Origin: an uncultured Christensenellaceae bacterium
Lineage (GTDB): Bacteria > Bacillota > Clostridia > Christensenellales > UBA3700
Reading direction: 5' to 3'
Assembly: GCA_944381315.1 (NCBI GenBank)
Contig: CALWKR010000071.1
Span: 1-34,944 of the forward strand
DNA length: 34,944 bases
Under the pieces are notes generated by a model. That model was not told the DNA's origin. It did not search any database and saw nothing but the letters and a program-made list of their open reading frames with translations. The translations under genes were made by a program, and so were the position numbers. Positions 17,362 through 23,397 of the stretch are shown here, piece by piece. Every line of letters begins with the position of its first letter. Within the stretch, counting starts at the first letter, position 1.

Positions 17362-18237
17362 ATGAAAAAAGATATATCCAAGTCCGAGCGCAAGTCTTCG
17401 CTCGCTTCCGATGTCGAACAGCTCAAAGAGACCGCCGCCGAAGTCGGCAAGCTCTACAACATACTCTTTGTAGTATGGAATTTGCTGTACATAGTCGCCT
17501 ATTCGGTGTTCATCGTCATCACGATGAGCCGCAAGAACGCCGAAGTAGAGTGGCTGCCCTATCTCTTGATAGCGTTCACGGCGGCGTACTTCGTCGCGTT
17601 CGTAGTCATGCTTATCCTCGGCAGGAGCAAGGCGAGCATCAAGGCGTCGGTCAAGAACTACAAGAGCACGTTCAAGATCATCAAGCTGTGTTTCAAACTG
17701 TTCAATCTGCTGCTCACGATCTCGATGGTGTTCAACGCCGTGCTCAACGACCGCAGTCTGTTCTCGATCATCCTCGCGGCGGTGTCGGTGCCATATGTGA
17801 TCTGGCAGATCATCTCCGCGATACGCAAGATGGTCAAGCGCAGCCGCAAGGCAAAAGTCGCCGACCAAAAGCGCGATCTGCGCAAGGGCTTGATCGGCGA
17901 TGTCAAGGGGATAGTCAAGGGCGATACGGCTGCGCCGGAGCAGCAAAATGCCGCACAGCCTGCCGACGCGAAAAACTCGGAGCTTCAGGCGGCGGCATCC
18001 GTACAGGAGAGCTCCGAGCCGCAGACGGCGGAAGTCGTCGTCGCAGAGCAGGCTCCGCAGACGCCGGCGCCCAAGAGCAAGGCGGCAGCCAAGCTCGACG
18101 AGGCGAAGAAAAAGGCGCAAGCCAAGTTGGACAGCGCCAAGGCAGTTGTCCAAAAGGGCGGCAAAGTCGTGGAGAGAGTCAAGCGATACAAGAGCGACGT
18201 CAACGAATTGGAGAGCGGGAAAAAGAAAAAGAAGTAA
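17362..18237 (+). CDS. Membrane protein of unknown function with a lysine-rich C-terminal tail
   Basis: I do not recognise the 291-residue product. It has four predicted membrane helices (about 32-55, 66-87, 108-128, 133-154). After a basic stretch (155-186) comes a low-complexity Ala/Gln/Glu/Pro linker (190-238), then an Ala/Lys-rich, probably helical tail (239-291) with SKAAAKLDEAKKKAQ and a final KKKKK. The tail resembles histone-H1-like or nucleic-acid-binding tails in composition only. It is flanked by its own promoter and terminator, so it forms a single-gene unit. A cytoplasmic tail binding nucleic acid or acidic lipid is a guess. Confidence 0.8.
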   Translation: MKKDISKSERKSSLASDVEQLKETAAEVGKLYNILFVVWNLLYIVAYSVFIVITMSRKNAEVEWLPYLLIAFTAAYFVAFVVMLILGRSKASIKASVKNYKSTFKIIKLCFKLFNLLLTISMVFNAVLNDRSLFSIILAAVSVPYVIWQIISAIRKMVKRSRKAKVADQKRDLRKGLIGDVKGIVKGDTAAPEQQNAAQPADAKNSELQAAASVQESSEPQTAEVVVAEQAPQTPAPKSKAAAKLDEAKKKAQAKLDSAKAVVQKGGKVVERVKRYKSDVNELESGKKKKK

Positions 18238-18242
18238 AGAGA

Positions 18243-18273
18243 TCGGCGCCCCCGAAGGGACGCCGAATTTTTT
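18243..18273 (+). terminator. Intrinsic terminator between convergent genes
   Basis: TCGGCG (18243-18248) pairs with CGCCGA (18261-18266), extended by CCC/GGG around a CGAA loop with one mismatch, followed by six T (18268-18273). It serves the membrane protein gene and may work weakly for the M28 gene on the other strand. Confidence 0.8.
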
Positions 18274-18283
18274 GCAAGATGTC

Positions 18284-19507
18284 TCAGCCTTGCAGCCCTT
18301 TTTCGTCGAATTCGGAGACGAAGTCGATCGTGATGTCGAGCACCTTTGCAAGACACTCGGGGCTAAGGTTGTCGTAGTTGTCGCGGCGAGTGTGATAGTA
18401 GTCCTTGACTTGCGGCGCCATGGCGGCGATGCAAGCGGACTTGCGCCCGGCTTGGGCAAATGCCGCGCTGTCCGTCGCTCCGGCAAAGACGGAGCCGTAT
18501 TTGAGATCCATCCCGTTTTTGGCGGCGGCGCGCTTGATGAGTTCGCACGTCGGCATGTCCACCTTTACGGTGCCGTTGAGATCGCGGTTGTAGATGACGA
18601 GGTGTTCGAGCTCGCGCAGAGTCTCGTAGGTGACGAAGATGGTCTCGATGTCGGGTTCAAGCCCGTACTCGGGATTGAGCTTGCAGAACGCCTTTGCGCC
18701 GCGCAGTCCCGCTTCTTCGGAGCCGGTGACGAGAGCTACGACTTCGGTGTGCTCGAAGCGGATGTCGTTGTCGTGCATCAGTTTGAGCATTGCGATCGCC
18801 ATATAGCATGCGGTCAAGTTGTCGTTGGCGCCGGGGACGACCGTCTTGGTGTCCGAGAACATATAGAAGCACAGCAGTGCAGGGACGAAGATCACAGACG
18901 CTATCGCCATATAGAGCACTGCTCCCGCCGGAGTTGCGAATACGCCCGTCGTCGCCATCGCCATGATCGCGACCACGCAGATGTAGATGACTGCGATGAT
19001 CGGGATGATGATGCTGGTCAAGAAGAGCTTGTAGCCGCCGACATAGTGCCAATGCCATTCGTAGACGGCGTCTGAATGACCGTTGAGGACGATGCGGCGC
19101 TTGACTTCGCCTGTCGGCTTGATCGTGCCCATCACGTTGCCGGACGTGCGTTTTTTGAACATAAAGTCTATCGCTTGCTTGTAGAAGACGAATTCGCCGA
19201 TCATCGGCAGCAGTCCGAGGACGAGCAGCACTATGCTTATGACCGGAGCGAAGAAGAGCGTGACGATCGCGATCAGCGTGCAGGTGGCGGTGATCAGCGT
19301 CCATCCGAAGAAAGCGTGGGGAGCGACTTTGAAGTTCTCGCTGTGCACCTCGTCCGAATATTGAGCCATCTGACTTTTCATATAGTCGAGGGCTTTGAGC
19401 TCGCCTTCCGAACCGGGGTCGCGGTCGCCGAACTCTTTGATGACGTGTTCGATCTCGTCGCAGATGAACTTTACGCCGTCGTCGCGCTGTTGTTGCGAAA
19501 TTTCCAT
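18284..19507 (-). CDS. Membrane-embedded M28 family metallopeptidase
   Basis: 407-residue zinc aminopeptidase-like protein. The di-zinc site is complete: His143 and Asp145 (NGHSDAV), bridging Asp229 (GANDNLTA), Glu264 and Glu265 (GSEEAGLRG), Asp346 (ATDSAAF) and His372 (YYHTRRDN). Two pairs of membrane helices are present, one before the catalytic core (about 66-86 and 88-106) and one inserted between the His143/Asp145 and Asp229 motifs (about 160-184 and 192-216), which is unusual for soluble M28 enzymes. ATG 19507 follows GGGAGGAT, and a clear promoter lies at 19535-19563. It is transcribed against its neighbours as a single-gene unit. Substrates are unknown; exopeptidase activity on short peptides near the membrane is inferred. 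Confidence 0.88.
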   Translation of the reverse strand: MEISQQQRDDGVKFICDEIEHVIKEFGDRDPGSEGELKALDYMKSQMAQYSDEVHSENFKVAPHAFFGWTLITATCTLIAIVTLFFAPVISIVLLVLGLLPMIGEFVFYKQAIDFMFKKRTSGNVMGTIKPTGEVKRRIVLNGHSDAVYEWHWHYVGGYKLFLTSIIIPIIAVIYICVVAIMAMATTGVFATPAGAVLYMAIASVIFVPALLCFYMFSDTKTVVPGANDNLTACYMAIAMLKLMHDNDIRFEHTEVVALVTGSEEAGLRGAKAFCKLNPEYGLEPDIETIFVTYETLRELEHLVIYNRDLNGTVKVDMPTCELIKRAAAKNGMDLKYGSVFAGATDSAAFAQAGRKSACIAAMAPQVKDYYHTRRDNYDNLSPECLAKVLDITIDFVSEFDEKGLQG

Positions 19508-19534
19508 AATATCCTCCCAATGTTTTATATATCA

Positions 19535-19563
19535 ATTATATTGAAAAACTCGCCCGATGTCTA
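19535..19563 (-). promoter_or_regulatory. Promoter for the M28 peptidase gene
   Basis: Read on the minus strand: TAGACA (19563-19558), 17-bp spacer, TATAAT (19540-19535). Expected start near 19528, leader about 21 nt with GGGAGG. Confidence 0.75.
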
Positions 19564-19615
19564 TCGATTTGAAAAATTTGTCGAGATGTCCGTCATCTTC
19601 GTCGCTTGCGGCATG

Positions 19616-19644
19616 TTGCGCAAATGCGGAAAAAATGCTATCAT
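19616..19644 (+). promoter_or_regulatory. Promoter of a probably leaderless acetyltransferase gene
   Basis: TTGCGC at 19616-19621, 17-bp spacer, TATCAT at 19639-19644. The start codon ATG begins at 19651, only 6 nt after the -10 box, so the A of ATG is expected to be the transcription start itself. Confidence 0.7.
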
Positions 19645-19650
19645 AAAATC

Positions 19651-20145
19651 ATGAAAGACGATTTTTGCGTTTTGCCGTTCGACTCTCGCTTCGAGAGCGA
19701 CGTCAAGAGGCTGTTCTTGACGCTCCAACTCCACATCGCCGCACTCGACGGCGGCGACAGATTTTTGCCCAAGCCCGACTTTGAGGACGCGTACTTTGAC
19801 TATACGCTCCGCAAGCACGCCGAGCACGACGGAGCGCTGTTCGTCGCAGTCCGCGGCGACAGAGCGATCGGAGTCATCGCCTGCGAGATATACTTCGGCG
19901 AGGGCGACGACGCTTTTTTGCTAAATCCGCCCAAGAGCGGCTTCGTCAGCGATCTCGTCGTCGCGGACGGGGAGAGGGGCAGAGGTATCGGCAAGGCGCT
20001 CTTGGCGGCGGCGAGGCGCTACTTCGGATCCAAGGGTTGCGACCGCATGGAGCTGCACGTCTTTGCGCCCAACAAGTCTGCATACGACTTCTATGTCTCG
20101 CAGGGTTTTGCTCCGCGCTCGCATGCGATGCTGCTCAAATTCTGA
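19651..20145 (+). CDS. GNAT family N-acetyltransferase
   Basis: 164-residue acetyl-CoA-dependent acyltransferase. The acetyl-CoA loop is in DLVVADGERGRGIGKALL (101-118), with the R-G-x-G-x-G pattern at about 109-114; the last motif is NKSAYDFYVSQGFAPRSHAM (141-160), typical of GNAT motif B. The acceptor is unknown. I chose ATG 19651: a longer frame from 19606 would cross the promoter, and there is no Shine-Dalgarno sequence, in keeping with leaderless translation. It is divergent from the M28 gene, sharing a 143-bp gap, but each gene has its own promoter. Confidence 0.85.
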   Translation: MKDDFCVLPFDSRFESDVKRLFLTLQLHIAALDGGDRFLPKPDFEDAYFDYTLRKHAEHDGALFVAVRGDRAIGVIACEIYFGEGDDAFLLNPPKSGFVSDLVVADGERGRGIGKALLAAARRYFGSKGCDRMELHVFAPNKSAYDFYVSQGFAPRSHAMLLKF

Positions 20146-20187
20146 CGCCTTGCGGTATTATTTTACTTGCATTTTACACGTCTGCTC

Positions 20188-20216
20188 TTGCACGCGCGCG
20201 ACGATTGTGTCATAAT
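20188..20216 (+). promoter_or_regulatory. Promoter for the small membrane protein at 20233
   Basis: TTGCAC at 20188-20193, 17-bp spacer beginning GCGCGCG, CATAAT at 20211-20216. Expected start near 20223 coincides with the GAGG Shine-Dalgarno sequence, leaving a leader of about 10 nt. Confidence 0.68.
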
Positions 20217-20232
20217 ATTGTCGAGGTAAAAG

Positions 20233-20625
20233 ATGAAAAGCGATCTCAAAGAAAAGATTTTGACCAAGTTGCTCACGGCGTTCGTGCTTGCCTGTCTGCT
20301 CGCGCTTGCGTGGCTGGGCAGCGTCTGCATCGCCGAAACAGGCGACGGCACCACGAGGATCGGCGAGAGCGGCGACATACTGTTCTATATTATCATCGCA
20401 GTCCTTGTCGTCGTGCTGGTCGCGATCTGCGTCATATTCAGCAAGTCCAAGAAGTTCGTCATCCGCGAGAGAGAGCGCATCAACGAGATCAACAAAGAAG
20501 TTCCTCCCGCCAAGGAGATCCGCGTCTATGACGAAGAATACGTCAAGGCGCGCGATGCGCTCAAAAAAGCGCAGAGCGATCAGAGCGAGGTCCCAAAGGA
20601 AGATCTTCCTTCGAACAATGCTTAA
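20233..20625 (+). CDS. Small two-helix membrane protein of unknown function
   Basis: 130 residues. It has an N-terminal hydrophobic segment at about 12-34 (possibly a cleaved signal or an anchor), a short extracytoplasmic loop (35-48), a second helix at about 49-69, and a cytoplasmic, highly charged tail (70-130) with likely coiled-coil character (RERERINEINKEV). I do not recognise a family. GAGG precedes ATG 20233 and a promoter is visible. No terminator is seen between it and the next promoter (20654). Confidence 0.72.
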   Translation: MKSDLKEKILTKLLTAFVLACLLALAWLGSVCIAETGDGTTRIGESGDILFYIIIAVLVVVLVAICVIFSKSKKFVIRERERINEINKEVPPAKEIRVYDEEYVKARDALKKAQSDQSEVPKEDLPSNNA

Positions 20626-20653
20626 AAAGATATGAAAATTTTGCGCCGATCGG

Positions 20654-20682
20654 TTGAATTTCACATTTTGCGGTGATATAAT
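20654..20682 (+). promoter_or_regulatory. Strong promoter upstream of the lipoprotein-gene remnant
   Basis: TTGAAT at 20654-20659, 17-bp spacer, perfect TATAAT at 20677-20682. Expected start near 20689. Together with the terminator ending at 20799 it would make a transcript of about 110 nt with no intact gene. Confidence 0.75.
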
Positions 20683-20687
20683 CCGGC

Positions 20688-20753
20688 GTAACCTACAAGG
20701 CCAAAGGCAACGCGATCGTTGTCGGCACCGAGGCTGCTCTCGAGTTGTTCTGA
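20688..20753 (+). pseudogene. Remnant 3' end of a fourth lipoprotein paralog (or small RNA)
   Basis: The 21 codons before a TGA at 20751-20753 read VTYKAKGNAIVVGTEAALEL-F. This aligns without gaps with the last residues of the downstream lipoproteins (GKFVLMGTPEAVELF and GRAIVFGDKEAVELY). An in-frame TAA lies just upstream (within the -10 box) and no start codon or Shine-Dalgarno sequence exists, so it cannot be translated conventionally. The fragment begins 6 nt after the -10 box, as if a deletion of some 300 nt fused promoter to gene end. Alternatively the ~110-nt transcript has been kept as a small RNA. Confidence 0.7.
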
Positions 20754-20772
20754 TAACGAGACAAAGACCCAA

Positions 20773-20799
20773 AGACGGGCAGTGTGCCCGTCTTTTTTT
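20773..20799 (+). terminator. Intrinsic terminator after the remnant
   Basis: AGACGGGC (20773-20780), loop AGTGT, GCCCGTCT (20786-20793), T-run to 20799. Perfect 8-bp stem, extendable with AA/TT. Confidence 0.9.
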
Positions 20800-20860
20800 G
20801 TTCCCAAAGAGGGATGCGGAGCAAAATTTGCGACGCGCGGAGCGAAATTTACCAAAACTA

Positions 20861-20889
20861 TTGCCATCGCGCGCGTTTTGCATTATAAT
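20861..20889 (+). promoter_or_regulatory. Promoter for the lipoprotein array
   Basis: TTGCCA at 20861-20866, 17-bp spacer containing CGCGCGCG, perfect TATAAT at 20884-20889. The first lipoprotein ATG is at 20902, 12 nt after the -10 box, so the leader is only about 5-6 nt and holds no Shine-Dalgarno sequence. Confidence 0.8.
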
Positions 20890-20901
20890 TGATAATAGAA
20901 T

Positions 20902-21330
20902 ATGAAAAAGAAATTGTCGATCTCGATATTGCTCACGCTATGCGTGCTGCTTTTTGCGGTCGCGTGCACGCCGTCCAACACGGCGATCCGCGATCTCTAT
21001 GCCGAGCAGGGCTTCAACGTCCAAGTCGGGGACATCGGCGAGATAGAGTTGCCGTCCAACGGCATCATACGCTCGCTCGTCACGTCGGCGCAGGGCGAAC
21101 AAGCCTATGCTTTCTACGCTCACAGGACGGATGCTCTCGGGATAACGTCGTTCGCCGTAGGCATATGTTTTGTTGCAGAGTCGGACGCAGACGCCGCGCT
21201 CCCCGATTGGACCGAGGCGATAGGCACGCAGTCCGCCGCGCAAGTCAAGCAAAAGGGCTCGCTCGTCGTGCTTGGCACGGCTGACGCGGTCGCAATGATA
21301 GACGGTTACAAAGACAATTTGTTGGGGTAA
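20902..21330 (+). CDS. Predicted lipoprotein, paralog 1 of a tandem family
   Basis: 142 residues, unknown function. Lipoprotein signal: MKKKLS, hydrophobic stretch 6-20, lipobox FAVAC with Cys22 as the predicted lipidated residue. The mature part shares three blocks with the two genes downstream: an early IRDLYAEQGF (29-38), a central hydrophobic SFAVGICFVAESDAD, and a late KGSLVVLGTADAV. It alone continues about 10 residues beyond the late block. Near-leaderless: no Shine-Dalgarno, promoter -10 box 12 nt upstream. Only 3 nt separate its stop from the next gene, so the three are one operon. Confidence 0.82.
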   Translation: MKKKLSISILLTLCVLLFAVACTPSNTAIRDLYAEQGFNVQVGDIGEIELPSNGIIRSLVTSAQGEQAYAFYAHRTDALGITSFAVGICFVAESDADAALPDWTEAIGTQSAAQVKQKGSLVVLGTADAVAMIDGYKDNLLG

Positions 21331-21333
21331 TTT

Positions 21334-21717
21334 ATGAAAAAGAAAATGTTGACCATCGTCGCGCTCTCGCTGCTGATCGTCACGGCGATCGCGCTCGTCG
21401 CGTGCACGCCCGGGGCGGAGGCAGTCAGGACCAAGTACGAGAACGCCGGTTACACCTATGTGCCGACCAGCGCGCACACGCTCGGGCTTGAGACCGAGAG
21501 CGTGGAGTATGTCGTCGCGGCGACCAAGGCGGCGACCGACGACGCCGCGCAGCAGAGCATTCAAGTCGTGCTGTTTGTCGAAGAAGAAGACGCGATCGCC
21601 TATTCCGACGCTTTGGCTGTCGAATACGCCGAGGCGATCGGCGCAGGCGAGATAGTCGTCGCGCTTGACGGAAAATTCGTTTTGATGGGGACGCCCGAGG
21701 CGGTAGAACTGTTTTGA
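21334..21717 (+). CDS. Predicted lipoprotein, paralog 2 of a tandem family
   Basis: 127 residues, unknown function. Starts MKKKML; hydrophobic core about 6-20; lipobox ALVAC with Cys24. Shared blocks: VRTKYENAGY (31-40), central QVVLFVEEEDAIAYSD, and the C-terminal GKFVLMGTPEAVELF, which closely matches the upstream remnant. The start has GGGG a few bases upstream, overlapping the end of paralog 1. The stop TGA shares one base with the ATG of paralog 3. Confidence 0.82.
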   Translation: MKKKMLTIVALSLLIVTAIALVACTPGAEAVRTKYENAGYTYVPTSAHTLGLETESVEYVVAATKAATDDAAQQSIQVVLFVEEEDAIAYSDALAVEYAEAIGAGEIVVALDGKFVLMGTPEAVELF

Positions 21718-22073
21718 TGAAGAAGATCTTGATCGTATCCGCGGCTGTCGCGATCGTCTTGACGACGCTCGCGGCTTTCGGCTGTACGGGCGAAGAGGGG
21801 GAGGTACGCGAGCTCTATGCCGAGCACGGCTATGTCGCCTATGAGTGTTCGGCGAGCGAATTCGTGTCGGACGGCGACGTCGATTTTGTCTATCACGGCG
21901 TGGCAGGAGCCAACACGTCCGAGCCGCGTTCCGTGTTCGTGATCACTTTTTCCGATCTCGATTCTGCATTCCGATTTGAAGAGTTGTACGGCGGCGACCC
22001 CGACTATCCCAATTTGAGGCGGTCGGGCAGGGCCATCGTGTTTGGAGACAAAGAGGCGGTGGAACTCTATTGA
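21717..22073 (+). CDS. Predicted lipoprotein, paralog 3 of a tandem family
   Basis: 118 residues from ATG 21717, which overlaps the previous stop by one base (TGATG); TTG 21714 is possible but unlikely. Signal with lipobox AAFGC, Cys23. Shared blocks: VRELYAEHGY (about 30-39), central VFVITFSDLDSAFRFEEL, C-terminal GRAIVFGDKEAVELY. The mature part is more acidic and diverged from paralogs 1 and 2, so the duplications are old. No terminator follows; the next promoter begins 15 nt downstream. Confidence 0.8.
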   Translation: MKKILIVSAAVAIVLTTLAAFGCTGEEGEVRELYAEHGYVAYECSASEFVSDGDVDFVYHGVAGANTSEPRSVFVITFSDLDSAFRFEELYGGDPDYPNLRRSGRAIVFGDKEAVELY

Positions 22074-22087
22074 CAGCGTTCCTATCC

Positions 22088-22116
22088 TTGACTTTCGCGC
22101 GCGTCTTTAATATAAT
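22088..22116 (+). promoter_or_regulatory. Promoter for the EIIC-like permease gene
   Basis: TTGACT at 22088-22093, 17-bp spacer containing CGCGCGCG, perfect TATAAT at 22111-22116 followed by a second overlapping TATAAT. Expected start near 22123. Confidence 0.82.
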
Positions 22117-22156
22117 ATAATATCGTCCGAAAGGAACAAACATCCAAAGGTGGTTT

Positions 22157-23383
22157 ATGCAAAAACAAGACATCGATCTTGCAGAAGACGTGCAAAACAC
22201 CTCAGAGGAAGCAGTAGTCAAACCCCCTCGCACTCCCGCTCAAAGAGTTTGGGACATTGTCAAAAAGCTTGCGAAGCGCTGGTTCATCGACGCGTTCACG
22301 GGCATGGCGCAAGGCCTGTTCGTCACGTTGATCGCAGGCACGATCGTCAAGACGATCGGCGGCCTTATCGGCGACAACGCGTTCGGCAATATGCTCGTGT
22401 TGCTGGGCAACATAGCGTCCGTGCTGATGGGCGCCGGCATAGGCGCAGGCATCGCAAGCCATTTGGGAGCAAAAAAATTGGTCGTGTTCGCGTCGCTGTG
22501 CGCAGGCTTTGTCGGAGCCTATTCGCAGCAATTCATAGGCGCGGACTTCGCGGGCGGATCGCTCGACGCGATCGCCGCATTGATAGTCAAGGGCTCGCCC
22601 GGCAACCCGATAGGCGCATATGTCACTGCGCTTGCCGCGGCGGAGCTGGGCATGCTGGTGTCGGGCAAGACCAAGCTCGACATATTGCTCGTGCCGCTGA
22701 CTTGCCTGCTGACGGCGTTCGCATTCTCATATGCGGCGTATCCGTTCATTTGGCTGATCGACATGCTCGGCAAGGGCATAGCCGCCGCGACGGCGATAAC
22801 TCCGTTCTTCATGGGCATTATCGTTGCCGTCGCCATGGGCATACTATTGACGATGCCCACTTCGAGCGCGGCGATCTGGGTGGCGGTGTCCAGCAGCATA
22901 CTCGCGAGCGGCACGCCCGAGCAGCAGACCGCGATGTACATCGCAGGCGGCGCCGCCGTCGTAGGTTGCGCGAGCCATATGGTCGGCTTTGCGGTCATGA
23001 GCTTCAAGGAGAACGGATGGAGCGGACTCATCTCGCAGGGACTCGGGACGAGCATGCTCCAGATCCCCAACATTATGCGCAATCCCTGGCTCATCCTGCC
23101 GCCCACCGTCGCGAGCGCCGTCGTCGGTCCCATTGCGACTTGCGCGTTCAAGCTGCGCTGCGGCGCGTCCGGCGGAGGCATGGGCACTTGCGGATTCGTC
23201 GGCATAATAGACGCGTTCGACGCGAGCGTGTCGCAGGGGCATATGGAGTGGTGGCTGTTCGCGATCTGCGTAGTGCTGCTGTTCTTCGTCGTACCCGGAC
23301 TCATCTCGTGGGGAGTGTGCGAACTGCTGCGCAAGACGGGCAAGATCAAGTTTGGGGATCTGAAACTGAACTATGACGATTGA
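22157..23383 (+). CDS. PTS transporter subunit IIC-like membrane protein (EIIC_2 type)
   Basis: 408-residue polytopic membrane protein resembling the PTS_EIIC_2 family: a soluble N-terminus (1-45), then about nine or ten helices, with GMAQGLFVTLIAGTIVKTIG (49-68) and the conserved MPTSSAAIW segment. No IIA or IIB domain is fused to it, and no PTS phosphotransfer gene lies in the window. Members of this group often occur alone and their substrates are unknown, so sugar phosphorylation should not be assumed. AAAGGTGG precedes ATG 22157. oligopeptidase F follows after 14 nt and is probably cotranscribed. Confidence 0.8.
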   Translation: MQKQDIDLAEDVQNTSEEAVVKPPRTPAQRVWDIVKKLAKRWFIDAFTGMAQGLFVTLIAGTIVKTIGGLIGDNAFGNMLVLLGNIASVLMGAGIGAGIASHLGAKKLVVFASLCAGFVGAYSQQFIGADFAGGSLDAIAALIVKGSPGNPIGAYVTALAAAELGMLVSGKTKLDILLVPLTCLLTAFAFSYAAYPFIWLIDMLGKGIAAATAITPFFMGIIVAVAMGILLTMPTSSAAIWVAVSSSILASGTPEQQTAMYIAGGAAVVGCASHMVGFAVMSFKENGWSGLISQGLGTSMLQIPNIMRNPWLILPPTVASAVVGPIATCAFKLRCGASGGGMGTCGFVGIIDAFDASVSQGHMEWWLFAICVVLLFFVVPGLISWGVCELLRKTGKIKFGDLKLNYDD

Positions 23384-23397
23384 GCTTTGGAGGTAAT

